Assembly: GCA_963678705.1 (NCBI GenBank)
Contig: OY783217.1
Span: forward strand, 5,518,001 to 5,582,000
Source of the DNA: Panorpa germanica
Lineage: Eukaryota; Arthropoda; Insecta; Mecoptera; Panorpidae
Direction of reading: 5' to 3'
Length of the DNA stretch: 64,000 nucleotides
The translations under genes were made by a program, and so were the position numbers. The notes beneath the pieces were generated by a model. It was not told the origin of the DNA. It saw nothing but the letters and a program-made list of their open reading frames with translations, and did no database searches. Position 1 is the first letter of the stretch, and every line of letters starts with the position of its first letter. Below are positions 24,315 to 37,950 of the stretch, in pieces.

Positions 24315-27300
24315 TTGTAAATTTTTCTCTAACGTTTAGCGAAGTAGTGTGATATTCATTTGTTTGTTAACCCTAAGTTGCATTTTCACTACAATTTTAT
24401 TTACCAATTCCAATTTCAATTCCAATTTTGACGTCAAAGAAAAAGTAAAGGCAAAATAAGGCTTTAAGGTATAGTGGCATTCGGCGTTGTTACTTCTTAA
24501 ACAGGTAAAATTTAATTTTTTTTCAACTTTGCTCTATGCACAATACCTCCTGCACCAAGGAAGATCAGGCAATCATGCGATTCCTTATTTACCTACCCTT
24601 CAGGTACCATTGTGCAACATTTCTGCTGAAACCAAACACGTAATTAAAATAGGTCACTCTCACTGGCCCTTGGACCATAAGTAAGTACATTTATTTGAAG
24701 CTTACACCTACAATTTCGAGTATATCGAATATGATATATTTTGTGTGTACTGAAAGCACATAGTCCATCCAAGTGATTGCTTGAGTAGAGGCAGAAAATT
24801 GTTTTTAAATACTAAAAGAGAACTAAGGGTTAGAGTCCTATTATATCATTGCAGTCTCCATATATAACATACCTTTATTCATCATCATTTATTTTAAAGG
24901 CCCCGTAAACACTCCAATAGGTCGTAGAATTTTTTTAACATACTCTTATATGAGATAGCATACCATTAAATAACTAATATAGTTATTATTATCTAGCATC
25001 AAATACAAAAAAAAATTAAAGAAATTTTTGCACGGCATTTGATGTTGACGTGCAGTCATTTTATCTTTATTATTTACGTGACTGGATTTGTTACAGATTT
25101 GTAATGTTACATTTCTCTAAACATGTTCACAAACTGGTATCAGACTAGATCACCGATATTTACCACTTCCGATCATCTATTTCTAGTTATATCTCACATT
25201 TCACTTCTCACTGGTTTTGTCAAACCACCTTTCTTTATAATTGATTGAGGATTCTGTAATAAACGTTGAAGCTCTCGTAATTTAAATCAAAGATTTTATT
25301 ATTCACAAGTATTAGTCTTATCTGGTATTTGGACAGATAATTTGAGGAGCTAATAAATTAAAAAGCGATTTTAAAATTTCCCAAAACATTTCGTGAAAAA
25401 ATGTCTTAAGATTTCTGAAATTCCATAACAAAAATATAAAAACAAATTCTATTTAGATAAATAGACACATATTTTGATGTAACGTTCTGTTTGCGTCAAC
25501 TCGTCGAAGAAGTGTTGTGAATGATTTGTGCTTTGAATTAGTTATTAACACCAAAAAATATTAAAACTGAAAATTTTGCTTTTCAAAATTGCACTGATAT
25601 CCAAACGAACCGAAATTGCAAATCAAACAACTAATCTAACATCTAGTTAATTAATTTGGTGCAAAACATTTATTAATTTATATATATGGATCTTTGTTAT
25701 TAAAATATACTTTATTATAAATTTTTCAAAATGCAATGTATTATAATAATTGGAGTAAAATAATAAAATTTCAATGTTATCCTACTTAAGACAGTATGAA
25801 AGTATATAGAATCTTCGAAGTAAGGTTTCTTCAACATAAATAAGTTTCCATATTTTTTTTTTATGATAATACAAATAAGGTTGCATAACATAGGACATAA
25901 ATTTATGTTGTTTCATGTTAATAAAGCTTTTCAACAATATTTTATTTTATGCAAAAGTTTTTTATAAATATTGGTAAAATATATTCAACTTCTTTTGCAA
26001 TAATTTAATGACTATGCAACAGAATTATGTTAAACTTCGGCAAATAATTAAACGTGACATTAGACAAGTGATATTATGTTAAGATTACGTTTTTTGTATC
26101 ATTTCTAAGTAATAGCCTCATGGTCTCTGTAATTTTTGCGCTCATCCTCTAGACAAGTGTTGGCCAATTACGTTGAACCATGTACTCTAAAATAATGAAA
26201 GGAAAGTTGTTTTTTTAATTTATTTCCAAAACTCTTGTGCTATTATAATTAATCAATTACTTAAATGACGGCCAATAATTCATATTATATAAAAAGACCA
26301 GTCATACATTGTAATTATTCATAGCATAAAATATTAAATGTGTATAATTGCACTCGACCCACATAATACAAAATAGTTACTTCTGTTGTAACCTAGTCTA
26401 GTCATATGACGTAATGGCGGCTACAGAATCCTACCATTTATATTCGGAGATTAACATCGTGAGCATGACTGAGAGATTACAATTTATTGACGTTTATATT
26501 ATTAATGAGATATATATTCCACAGAGAATCAATATCAATATGCGTGATATAAATGCCCTCGATTACGAATTGAACAAGATATATTTTATGTGAGCCCCCG
26601 TCCCGTGTTTGTGAACAGAGTTAGTCCTCTAGTGGTAATCCGGGATGTCATCGAGACTAGAAAGCTGCGGTGTACAACGGATATGAAAACCAGTGTTTCC
26701 TTATTTATGGAGAATGCAAATTAATGCATTTTTTGTTAATTACCGGCAGTTGTTTATAGGATATATATATAGTAACTGGAAAGACACCTACATAAACGGG
26801 AATTGAAATAGGCGGTAGTAAAGTATGTAACTAAAGTAATTTGTAATTTTATAAGAGCGTCCTTTAATATAGAACGGTTTCTAAATAGATCCGCAAGATG
26901 CTTCTAAATAAATTGCTTAATAATGTTGAATATTGTAATTGAAAGACCGCCTAGGAAGACATGGTACCACAAATTAATCTACGACCACTCGTTTCTCTAG
27001 TTTGTGCGTTTACTTTTATATTTGGAGTCTTCTTAGATTATTCCCCCTCTTTCTAACCCTGACGATTATGGAAAACCGATTTTCCGAGGCCGCACCTTGT
27101 CAGATAGCCTATATTTTAACCAAATCTCGTCCAAGGCAAGCTGTGCTTGCTAATATGATGAATATAGGCCTAAATTTCTGATGTTTTCCAGTGAAGGAAC
27201 CACTTTAGTCAAGTTAAGTTTACCTAGACGATATAGTCAATGAGAGACCTGGATACTTGAGACTACAATGTCTTCGTGGGTTAAAATGAAAATTATCTTG

Positions 27301-27414
27301 ACATTTTTTGAGAGCGTATTTTTTTACTTTGTGCATTTATCTCTAAGTTGATTTCAATCTGCAGTTTTCATTGTGCCTTTACTCGTAATAGTTTCTTATA
27401 TCCCATTTCCCATA

Positions 27415-27585
27415 CCTAAGTAGAAAATTGTCTTGCAATTGAAACTTAATACTACCTAGCTTGCTGCAAGCTAATTCATTGTTCCTTATCTACTTTTTAA
27501 CTAGAAATTGTCTTGTCGTTTAGGGTTCAAACTTACTAGCTTACTACAATCTAACTTAAAGGTTCATTTTCTACCTAGGATATCT
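27415..27585 (+). repeat. Two-unit dispersed repeat, locus 3
   Basis: Two units: TAGAAAATTGTCTTGCAATT... CTAGCTTGCTGCAAGCTAAT, then TAGAAATTGTCTTGTCGTTT... CTAGCTTACTACAATCTAAC, the second ending in TTTCTACCTAGG. The family is described at 5,763-5,935. Confidence 0.5.
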
Positions 27586-29710
27586 GCTAGTATTCGTATG
27601 TTTAACTCTGGTATGAGAGAAGTCTTTCAGTCCGCATTATTGCGACGGTTGCTTTCATACAACACCATATTTGTACATCGCACAATGTAATATACTACTT
27701 TAGTCGTGTATAACATATAGCTTGTTACGTTTCTTTCACATTTTTCTATAACACGGTTTCATGTAACACGTAACTTATAAAACGCATTATAGAAGGGTCT
27801 GTTATATTTTATAAACTGCTTTCCAATTGATTATGAAGATTCTACATTATTCCAAATATTATCTACTATATGATTTTTACAACCGACACAATTTAAATCA
27901 TAAATTAATTCGAAGTACATTGATTGACAATACCAGCTGATTTACTATCTAAATTATGCAGATTAATTGATTTACAATAGTAAAATCGAAAGTAAAAAGA
28001 TTTTTTATTCATCTCGACGGTTAAATTAATCTGATAGTTAATAATCTCTAGTAAATTTAATATCAAAAATAACTTTCTCTTATTTTTTCTGTTTCTTTAG
28101 TTTATAGATTCATAAGATGCTAATAAAATATGCAATATGATATTTAAAGAATTTATTAAGAGAAGTATGCTTCTTTAAGACTATCAGGCTACAATCTGAT
28201 ATAAAATGAATGGATCTTGAGAGACGGTAAAAACAAGAAAGAAATGAATTTGATTTTCGTTTCGAAAACACGCGCATATTCGAATTCAACGTTGTGTCAA
28301 AATTTCAAGACAATCGGCAGAATACTTTTCAAGTTTTGTTATGTTAGTAAATATAAATATGCAAATTGTAAGAGCTCAGAATTTTGGTATACATAAGTTT
28401 AAAGAACAATTAACTTATTTCTACTGGATCTTTGTATTCCATTTTAATTGTTTTTTTAAGTAATAAAAGACCCTGAAGAAAGTGTGTGTACAAATTGTCT
28501 TTAAAGTGACTTACGTTCATGAACTATATATCTTGTTTAACGTACCTAATTATTATTTGTAGATACTGCAACTTAATGGTACTAGTATTACAGTTTCATA
28601 CGAAAGTACACAGAGGCGTCCGCATAAAGTTTTACAGGAGAAACTTTAGATTCCATTATATCTAGATAAGTTTGTCAGAGATTCTATTGTATTCAGCGTT
28701 GTACTTAAAATTCAGGAGAAAGAGACAAGTGATAACAAAGAAATAACAGTTACAACTTAATCCTTCATGCATTAAATATAAGTCAACGTAACTGGCAACC
28801 ATTATCTATTATGTTTCGTGATGTATTTCACAGATGTCACTCACGATTTATGAATAACAAATCCATTTGAAGATACAATGTCAGCAATTAGGAGAAGGCT
28901 AACGACTGCTTATGATTATAAATAGTTTAAATACAGACGAATATCCATTGTGCAAATTATGTAGTTTTGGTACAATATGGTTAACCTTGTGTAAACAAGT
29001 AGTGCGGAATGAGACCTAGGTTAAAATCGTGTACAATTGAAGTTAATATTGACACAAATAAAATAAATATTGTACGTGTGTTAAACTGCGAACATTTTTA
29101 TGACTCATGCACATCGTTCATTCAAAACAAATTTAAAACATACTTTGATCATTACTTAATTTCTGTAAAGCTCTCCTACTATTGATAAAGATGATTACCA
29201 AAACCTGAAATGTCCTTTTCAAATGTATTTTTCAACAACTCCTTATATTTTAGGAGATACGAGCATTAACCATTAAAAAAAATATTTTTTCCTTTAATTA
29301 TTAATTACAATGCATTGTACGTCACATCTGACATACGAGTGTGTGAGGGATACGTCGTTTACTATTAACAGCTGTTTGTGTATCCCATGAAGTATTATAT
29401 AACAAAGATTACGAACAATATCTACATATATTTACATTTATTTCAATCAAAAATTAAAAAAACGACCCCTAAGAAAAGAGTTCACAAGCCTTTTGGATTG
29501 TGAACTGATTGTGAAGATAATTTTTGTTATGTAACCCTTATATTATACTCGTATGTATCTAAAATATTGGGTATCAGGTAAACTTTTTTATGTTGAATAA
29601 ACCTTAAATACATGTAACTATATTTAGCGAATAATCACGAAAGAAAAAAATGAATTCAACTTTTCATTTGTAAGTACCTCTCCAAATAATAATCATTCGA
29701 TCATCTACGG

Positions 29711-29734
29711 AGAGAGAGAGAGAGAGAGAGAGAG
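29711..29734. repeat. (AG)n microsatellite
   Basis: Twelve uninterrupted AG repeats. Confidence 0.95.
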
Positions 29735-30263
29735 ATTCATACTTCAACCATTATTAAGAACAACTAACCGCGAAATGAACAAATGTTTATCATATATACA
29801 ATTACATTTAATGCCAATTATACAACTGTGTAATTTTGCGGGAGCGTCAGAGAAATCTCAGTACAAGATTTTACTGAGAGAAACTTTGTATACGATTGTC
29901 AATTAGAAAAATAATATAAGAGCTATAATTACGTAACCAGAATCCGGATCAATATCCTACTTATATGTTTACTATTTTATGAGCTAACGCACATTCAGGG
30001 CCGAATTAGCGAATAGGAGAAGGAATTCAATTAGGAGAATTTTGATTACACTTTGTTTAAAAAGCAACACGTGATGTTGACATAATAGTCGATGTATTTC
30101 GATATCTGAAATCTCTGGAATGGAATCTCTCATGTCAGTATATTGTGATTATTAATTATAGACAAATATAATTGCAAACATACTCGTAGGTGGCACGTAT
30201 ACATTTCTCTGAGTCTGAAACGGCAACGATAACGCATTAAGGACTGATTTTGTGTATTTCAGG

Positions 30264-30887
30264 GCCTTATTCTGTAACTTTTCAAAAAATCGACCTTATT
30301 TTTTCAGCGTGTGAAATATTTAATTTTCTCACCGCTCGAATAAAGTCGTTGTATTTAAAATATCTAAAGTAGTATTCTGTATGCAAAATTTTCCATCGCC
30401 CTTATAATATACAGCGGTGAAAAAGTATAGTGACGTATTTTAAGACGTCATCAATTTTAAAAATATTTGTCTAATCACGGCATTCAGAATATTCAAATAT
30501 TTGAAAATTCAAACACTTGACAAGTACGAATACAAGTCAATTGTTCAAGTCAATTGACAAGCAACATAACCTCACTTTCTGATATATTTATATTCGTATA
30601 TTCATAAGACTATACATGTACTGTGTATTAAAAAATTTGTACTGAAATTCAAATTATAATTCGAATTGTTTGACAGTTCTAAAAAATACAGCGATGGAAA
30701 ATTTTAGTCACTGCTGATGGCGACCTTATTTCCATTTCAATCCATTCTAGTCGATTTTTTTCCAGCGACAAAAATAAAATCGATGGAAATTTCTTACAGA
30801 ATACCAAATAAAAAATCATCGCTTTTGTGACGTCATATTACAGCGATTAAATTTATTCACCGGTGGAAATACTTTACAGAATAAGGC
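30264..30887. mobile_element. MITE with GCCTTATTCTGTAA termini
   Basis: GCCTTATTCTGTAA at the left is the inverse of TTACAGAATAAGGC at the right, 624 bases apart. Internal sequence shows further inverted words (CAGCGGTGAAAAA; TTCACCGGTGGAAA; TTTTCCATCGC against GCGATGGAAAATTTT). No coding. TIRs of this kind are common in arthropod genomes. Confidence 0.7.
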
Positions 30888-32379
30888 ACTAAGTATATCT
30901 AACGTAACAAAAGTACCTGTTAGGTAAACAATGTTACCTAAAGTACAGTGTTTTGTATAATATTTTACTACTTTTTTATTTCTCATTACAAATCATAAAT
31001 CTTCTGTAAGTAGACCGTTTTAAAGAATAAAGGATCTTAAAAAGTTCTTTTAAAGGATTAAATAATAATAAAGTAGTCTTATTCGGACCTTTTGATTAAA
31101 TATGACTAAATTTTACTTATGTAATATCCATGTTTTTTTGTTTAACGATGATGTCAATTTTTACTTCGTAATTAGGACTGTTTGTATTGCATAACTGAAG
31201 TTTAACCTAAAGAATGGGTTTTCAACTCTACTTTTGTGAAGGACAGTTCACAGTTAATTAAAAAAAATGTAATCCGGGTATTTTGCTTGATTAAACTATA
31301 GTTATGTTTGACGCTAACAAAAATCAGTGTTGATGACAAAAGTTTATAATAAACCACGCCTTTCTCTCGCTAGTCTTCACTTACATACAGCACATATTTG
31401 TATATACGTACATTCCGGCAAGAACTTTATCCTAAATGTTGCAAGGATCGTGATGAGACACTTGTCAGGCACTTCCTAATAAAGACGGTTACCTTGCAAG
31501 GACTTTATACAATCAATCAAATCTTGTATAATTTATTAATTCATTTAAAAATAAAATTTAATGTACACACAGTTTTGTATGTATCGTAACGACTCTTTAT
31601 TTTAAATATGCGAACATCTTGCAAATTCTTTTCTCATTAAATATTTCCTCAAGGCATACTTCTAATTCATTTCGACTCTGCGTTCATTTCTCTTTAGTCA
31701 TCATGAGTATCTTGTCTCTGCGTATCTCGGAATAATATCCATAGATAATTTCTCTATTCAGTATTATTTAATGTAGCAAATATAATACATACATTACGTA
31801 AAATATTGCACAAGTATTATTAAATTAAATACACAAGTAATGTTTATAGTTGATGCTCAAAAAACTGATTTGTAATGCACTTGTAATTGTGACATGAGTT
31901 ATTTAAAACAACTTTCTAATCAATATTTAATTTATTTAATTCATTAAGTTTATTTATTTGATGATTTAAAGTAATAATTGTAACTTATTCGTCTCAATAG
32001 CACACTGAGTCATTTGATTACGTGCTTTTGTTATAGTATTAAGTAATGATTAATATACTTTAATATTAAGTTATAGCACTGTAAGATCATACAAATGATA
32101 AATAAGAAATATTGTTTGGTTGAAATCTATGACGATTTAATTAAATTTTAGATTTATGTATCGATGGCCTATTTATATTGCATATATTATTCAAAGCGAC
32201 CTACTACTGATTTCTGTAGCTAATTATGCAGTGATCTTGTAAGAGTTACATAACTATTGTTGGAGCAGTTATCCGAATTTATGGCGGAACATGGATGATC
32301 GGAAAATCAATACTGTCTTCAGATAATCGTATCTTCAGTATGCGGCTGCCTTAATTCTTTACTTCAACATACAGCTCAG

Positions 32380-33273
32380 CAGAGATGTGCGTTTTTCAAA
32401 TACATATACTCAAAATGCAAATACAAAATAGTAAATACCTATTTTCTATTTTGTATTTAAATATCTTTTAAGAGTATAGAATTTTATATTTTATTTGAAA
32501 ACTTTTGCAAACCTATTTCCTATTTGGAAAATACAAAATACTTTGTTCATTTTTGTTACTTGATAGTGTTAATCAGTAAATATTATTTTTTGAATATAAA
32601 CTTAAAACCCCACGAACATTAGCACCATCTATGATCTAAAAGTATCTGCACAATTCTCTTAATAATTCTAATTTAAAAAGATAGATGTGCCTATTATTTG
32701 ATTATCCTTTCTGTTACCCCCACCATAAGACATCTGATTTTCGTTTACCTAAATTTGTTTAACATATTTTCTCGTTCATTAATTGTTTTACTACAAGACA
32801 ATCACTCTACTACATTCCTTACTGAAATATATATTAATTTACCTACTACCCCCACATGCGACATCCAACATTTATATATTTTCATTCATAAATTGACATT
32901 ATTTAGACATGAGTGTACTAAATGTACAAACATTTACAAACTAGTGCGACGTAAACATGCGACACAAATAAAACCCCTACTTTTGCTATTTTTAAAAATT
33001 CTAGGTAGTATTTTGATGAAACAAAAATGTTTCAAAACGAAGTCGGTCTTTATCAAAGAGAATTCTCAGAATTATTAAAAACAATAATATTTATATTAGT
33101 AACATAGACAGTATTCTATTTTCTCAAAAGTATTTTTACAATACGTAGTTTGTATTTTGTATTTAAATACTAACATGAATTTTTTTTCTTATTTTGTATT
33201 TGAAATAGGAAGATAACGAGATATTTGCATTTTGTATTTAAAAGCTTTTGAAAAGCATTTGTGCACATCTCTG
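32380..33273. mobile_element. hAT-like non-autonomous element
   Basis: The termini CAGAGATGTGC and GCACATCTCTG are inverted and match the hAT pattern (CAGRGRTG). The flanks CAGCTCAG and CAGCTAAC agree at 6 of 8 positions, fitting a decayed 8-bp duplication. Subterminal TTTGTATTTAAA-type words are repeated many times near both ends, as usual for hAT ends. The 126-codon frame at 32,698-33,078 shows no transposase motif that I can recognise. Confidence 0.65.
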
Positions 33274-34078
33274 CAGCTAACAATTTAAAATTTAATTAGA
33301 CAGTAATGCCTTACAGTAAGCTTTTATTTATTTAAAACGTATACATCAATTAAAGCTCTAAAAGACAAAGAATTATCTGTATAAATTTAATACATTTTTA
33401 TTAAACAGAATAATATTGCACAACAATAATCGTTTTACACATTGACTGTATTTTAAAATAAATAATAATTTATAATAAGGAAATAAGATCGCTTCAATTC
33501 AACGCGTAAAATAAGAAAAAACTATTATGGAAAATATGAATAAAATAGATACACGATTTATATGAAGATTTTAATGAAACATTTCTTACAGAAACAATGG
33601 GTTAGTTACAAACCACAAAGAAGAAAGGATGTAACGGATAGAGTGTTTTTATAATTACCTAGATTTAGTTTTTGTAAACCGCGGGTAATATCCTTTGTGG
33701 TTTAAATTTATTAAAAATGGAATAAGCGCTTATATGTGTACGACAATTGTAAAATTAATAGCATAATGGCAATTTAAGACGTAAAACTAATGCGTCATCC
33801 ACATAGGTTCGCCTCTAATGAACACACTGATATATTTTAATTCATTAGCCAACTAAAAATGTCAACCAACTATGTATTTTCTATTCTTTTTTCTTAATAA
33901 TTTCAAATATTTTTGATTTTTCATTTTGTACATTACATTTCAAGTGCAAATGCATTTTCCTTTAAACAGCACCTGATTGTGATGAATTATTGCATTTTGT
34001 GCACAAAACTAAATCGATATCCAATGTTCGAGTACTTTTTCCTTTTCAATTTTTTTCAATCAAGTTTTAATGATTCAG

Positions 34079-34643
34079 GAGTTGGCGCATAAATTATCTC
34101 GGAGCTTCGATATGAAGGAAGATAGTTCCTTGTTAGCTGACGGAGCCGCAGGACCTGTAAGAAGACATCAATCTATGTCCAGACTACCCCCAGCAACTCC
34201 AGAACCATCGACGGCTCCCAGGGCTGTACCTGATCAACAGGGTAATCTTCATGTTACTGTGAAAAAGAGCAAACCAATCCTCGGGATTGCCATTGAGGGA
34301 GGAGCCAATACGAAGCATCCGCTTCCTAGAATTATAAATATACATGTAAGAGTTTCTTCGCACAAAGTGTCAAAGAATTATACGCAAACACGGTTTCTAA
34401 TATCTTGCTTCTATGTTTCAGGAACATGGTGCCGCATTCAGTGCAGGTGGGTTAGAGGTTGGTCAACTAATTCTAGAAGTAGATGGTCGATCAGTGGAAG
34501 GAATGCCACACCAAGATGTCGCCCGCCTTATAGCCGAATGTTTTGCAAGACGAGATAATCCAGATATTAGTTTTGTTGTAGTTGAAGCAAAAAAATCAAA
34601 TCTTGAACCAAAACCAACAGCATTAATATTCCTGGAAGCATAA
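34079..34643 (+). CDS. dysc: Last two exons of the dyschronic/whirlin orthologue (C-terminal PDZ domain)
   Basis: Exon 34,079-34,345 (phase 0, acceptor TTTTAATGATTCAG, donor CAT/GTAAGA) joins exon 34,422-34,643 (acceptor CTATGTTTCAG) in frame, giving 162 C-terminal residues ending in TAA. A low-complexity linker (ELAHKLSRSFDMKE..., Ser/Pro-rich) precedes one PDZ domain: LHVTVKKSKPILGIAIEGGA with the LGIA carboxylate-binding loop, NTKHPLPRI, GLEVGQLILEVDGRSVEG, HQDVARLIAECF. The GIAIEGGANT..PLPRI signature is that of the third PDZ of whirlin, called Dyschronic in Drosophila, a scaffold for channel and synaptic complexes linked to locomotor rhythm and synapse shape. The short EAKKSNLEPKPTALIFLEA tail after the domain differs from vertebrate whirlin. 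Upstream exons, except perhaps 16,031-16,111, lie outside the window. Confidence 0.9.
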
Positions 34644-34986
34644 CATTTGCTGTGCCTGCCTGCCAGCCAGGAGGGCGATGAGAAACCACCCTGTCCAGGT
34701 GTGGATCTCACCGCCCACCTTACGGAGTAGAAGATCCTCTTCTTCCTGAAGAAGATCATCAATGTTTTAGTGCTGCTGCAATCCAATCAGGAATTAGTTC
34801 GCGAAAATAGTAAAAAAAAGTATTTGTTGTTGGTGACACAATGACATATGTATGTGTGTGTGTTTTAGTATGTGTGTGATAAAGCAAGAAGGAAAACATA
34901 AGACTGTTAACTATTTTAAGTAAACAAATCAGTGATTTAAGTAAGAATTATTCTCAGAGCGTCAAGATACTTACTTTTATAATAAA
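34644..34986 (+). other. Probable 3' UTR of the PDZ gene
   Basis: The first 90 bases after the stop are unusually GC-rich, and the same frame stays open for 28 codons after TAA (LLCLPASQEGDEKPPCPGV...). A possible polyadenylation signal AATAAA lies at 34,981-34,986 and others follow further on. The transcript end cannot be fixed by eye. Confidence 0.45.
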
Positions 34987-36278
34987 CCATAATGGAAAAC
35001 TTTAATAATAGTACAATAATTCACCCATATTGTTCGTCCATTGTTGCGAAAAGGAAGCATCGCGATGTTCAGCTTTCATTAAATGGAAAAAGCTAAATGT
35101 TAAATGTGCTTCAGTGGTCAACCCCCTGCTAAACCTTTAAAATATGTGATATAGATCAAACCTAAGTTACTAAATGAAGACGACTGAAACGAAACGACTG
35201 ACTTAAAGTAGTCAACGAAACAAGAACAAAATTCCTTTGTTTGTAACAGTTCTTATAAACGTTTTTCAAGGACGCAATAACTAGCAATCTATAAAGAAAC
35301 TTTCTATGAAAGTCGATGAACAAATCAAGAAACAAGAACAGTTTGATTAACCCCCCAACTGTCGTTAATTGTAGATAGTGGTCTTGTATCATTTTTGGAA
35401 AAATTTCAAGAACTAAAAGAAATAATAGAAGTTTTTTGTAGACACACATACACACACAGAAACACATATATCACAAATCACGGCTTTATGTAGCACCTAA
35501 AATATTTTTAAAATGGCGGTCAGGCGATACACAATCAATACTTGAACATAACCTAGAAAATCATGTAGAAAGAGACACAGACAATGTAGAAATCAATGTG
35601 TTAAAGCAAGATAAAAATATATAAACAATAATTGAAAAAAAAGCAATCAATAAAAACTTGTAAAAAATGTGTTAACTTATTGTTAATTTTGTTGTTTTTT
35701 AATTAATAATTTAAGACGAAAAAAAATCACCTACCACCAGTACGTGCCAAAATAAAAAAATTAATATTAAAAGTGAAAAAAATTATATAAAAAAAAAAAA
35801 AAAAACTAACACTTCGTGCAATATAAAATAATTGATAAATAATAAATAAACAAAATGACTTGTAAAAAGAACTGAAATTATTTATAAATAAAAAGTTGTT
35901 ATAATTGTTTGTTATTAAATTAATATAAAATATGGTACATTGCTTTCAATTAGGCAAAAAAAAGAAAACCACGTAAAACAAAACTAAACGAGAAAATTGA
36001 TTTATTGCAACTCTGTATTTAATTTAAGTTTTAGTTAAATCAAATTTTATGTACATATTCATTAATTATTATTCATTTGTTTAAAAAGAAACAATCTGTT
36101 CAGATATGCGTTGAAGCCAAACTGCTGTTGTGAACCCAAAAGTACAGAAAATATAAACCAGTTACAGCTTAACCCTGACTTGTTATTGTAGATGATATCG
36201 TTCGTCTAGTTCATTAGTGCGACATCTCAAAATATTGAGTTTGGAAGTGATGAATTTTAGACTTAAATGGGCCTCTGG

Positions 36279-36312
36279 AGTATTCGACAAGTTTATAAAC
36301 TTGTCGAATACT
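36279..36312. repeat. 34-bp perfect palindrome
   Basis: The half-site AGTATTCGACAAGTTTA is followed immediately by its exact reverse complement, with no spacer and no mismatch. The flanking bases do not continue the symmetry. No terminator or transposon context was found around it. Confidence 0.95.
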
Positions 36313-37950
36313 GTAGGTATACCTACATTTAAATTTTGTTCGCCTTGCTTTTATGAGTGAATAGTAGTGAATAATATTTCAGAATCTGAGATGTCTCAGT
36401 AATGAAATGGATGATCGATATACAGGTGTACTTGAAAAATATTATTAAATACAAAAATTGTAGTTATTTCAGGTTCTCTTCACGGAAAAAGGCAGCAAGA
36501 TTGTTCTCTGCCAGACAATCTTTGCCAGAAATTTAATAAATTTCAAATTGTTATATTTCTTCAAATAACGTTTCTCTGTCTTCTAATTGAGTCCTTCAGA
36601 AACCATATTTTTTCTGATTTTTGTAAATTGTAATGGAATTAATAATATTTCTATTAAAACTATTTAGATTTTCTTTTTCATAATTTTATATAATTCCTAC
36701 TTTTTTTTCAGCATAAGAAATAAAACAATTTCGTCATTTTAATTTATTTATTTTATTATATATACTATAAATTTTTTATTTTAAAATTTCTTGTTTATAA
36801 TTTTACTATAAATAGTTCATTTCTTAATACATACTACTTACTTAAAAACTACTAAAATTTAAGTTGCAGGTTCAGTTACTGGATTTATTCGCACGTTTCT
36901 TCACACGAATTTCTTCTCCGTCTATCATTACCACTTTGTATAAGTCTATCTCACCAGTATAATATAAAAATATTATTCCGAATTACTGAAGTTTTTTACT
37001 TTAAAACAATATTCACGTTACATTTCATGACATTAGGAATTGCAAGCCGAAATAAGGATTTATTTGACGTACAATTTACCATTTAACAAATTTAATTATT
37101 TTTTTTGCAACGAGTATAAAAAGCATGTAATATTACTTTACCAGATTTAAAATTGTCATTAGCGAATTTTATATCATAATGTACTTAATTTAAATTGATA
37201 TTTGGCAGATTTTTAATTAAATTAATCAGGGTCCGAATCTGGGTCAACATATCCTTTACTATAAACTAGTATTAAAACTTTATTCAAATTATTTTTTAAT
37301 AAATCAAATTTATACATACAAAAGTGTTAGAACACATTGAAGAATTTCATGTAAGCAACGTGATTAAATATCTATTAGAATTGTATTCAAAATCTATTTT
37401 TTTAAATGTTTCTTTTACTTTTTATATTTTGGACAGCGTCTCAAATTCTATATAATAGAACTTTAACATATTTAATAAAAAAGATCAGAGAAAAATTACA
37501 GATGCATCATTATTTTCTTTTAAATCAGTTTATAGTCTTGGGCACGTTGCTATACTTCTGGCTGCCCACATAAAACTTACATGTTTGTTACTAATGATAC
37601 AGTGAATGAAAAATACCGGGCATTTATAAAAATATCAGCGTGAATGCAATATTTCTATTCCAGCCGCCATCTTGAATAACATTGCATTTATAATAACAAG
37701 CGTGCCAAGTTTAATGCTATTAGTCAGTTGTGCAGTATACTATGCTGCCCCGCTATAAGGTTTGCTTTTAAATACTTTTTTAGTTATTGTGAGAAATTTG
37801 TAACTCAATTTTAATTTTTGCTCGAAACTGCGACATCTTTTATCAATCATGCAAATACTTTCTACCTTAGCCGTGCTTCTTTCAAAAGAAACAAATACAA
37901 GAAGAAAATATTCTATTCTATTAAGCTCAGGTCCCTCTGCGGTATAACTC

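Larger units (their letters stand above)
16112..34078 (+). other. Probable long intron of the PDZ gene
   Basis: No further exon of the PDZ gene is convincing here. The stretch is filled with SINEs, a Helitron, a LINE insertion, MITEs, an hAT-like element and dispersed repeats, all listed separately. Unresolved candidates are a 66-codon frame ending at a donor-like CATAAGTAAGTAC at 24,678, and a GC-richer frame at 16,400-16,609 next to CACGTG sites. The remaining AT-rich sequence shows nothing I can support. Confidence 0.4.

Noticed and set aside
24487..24684. A frame with an upstream AG (TTAAACAG) and a donor-like GTAAGTAC, considered as an exon.
   Set aside because: The peptide (…HQGRSGNHAIPYLP…) is not recognised and the acceptor is poor. 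It was kept only as a remark in the intron entry.
32698..33078. A 126-codon frame inside the hAT-like element, considered as a transposase remnant.
   Set aside because: No catalytic DDE, BED finger or dimerisation motif is visible, so it is left as non-autonomous.
34463..34786. A 107-codon antisense frame over the PDZ exon.
   Set aside because: It is a shadow of the PDZ coding frame on the opposite strand.
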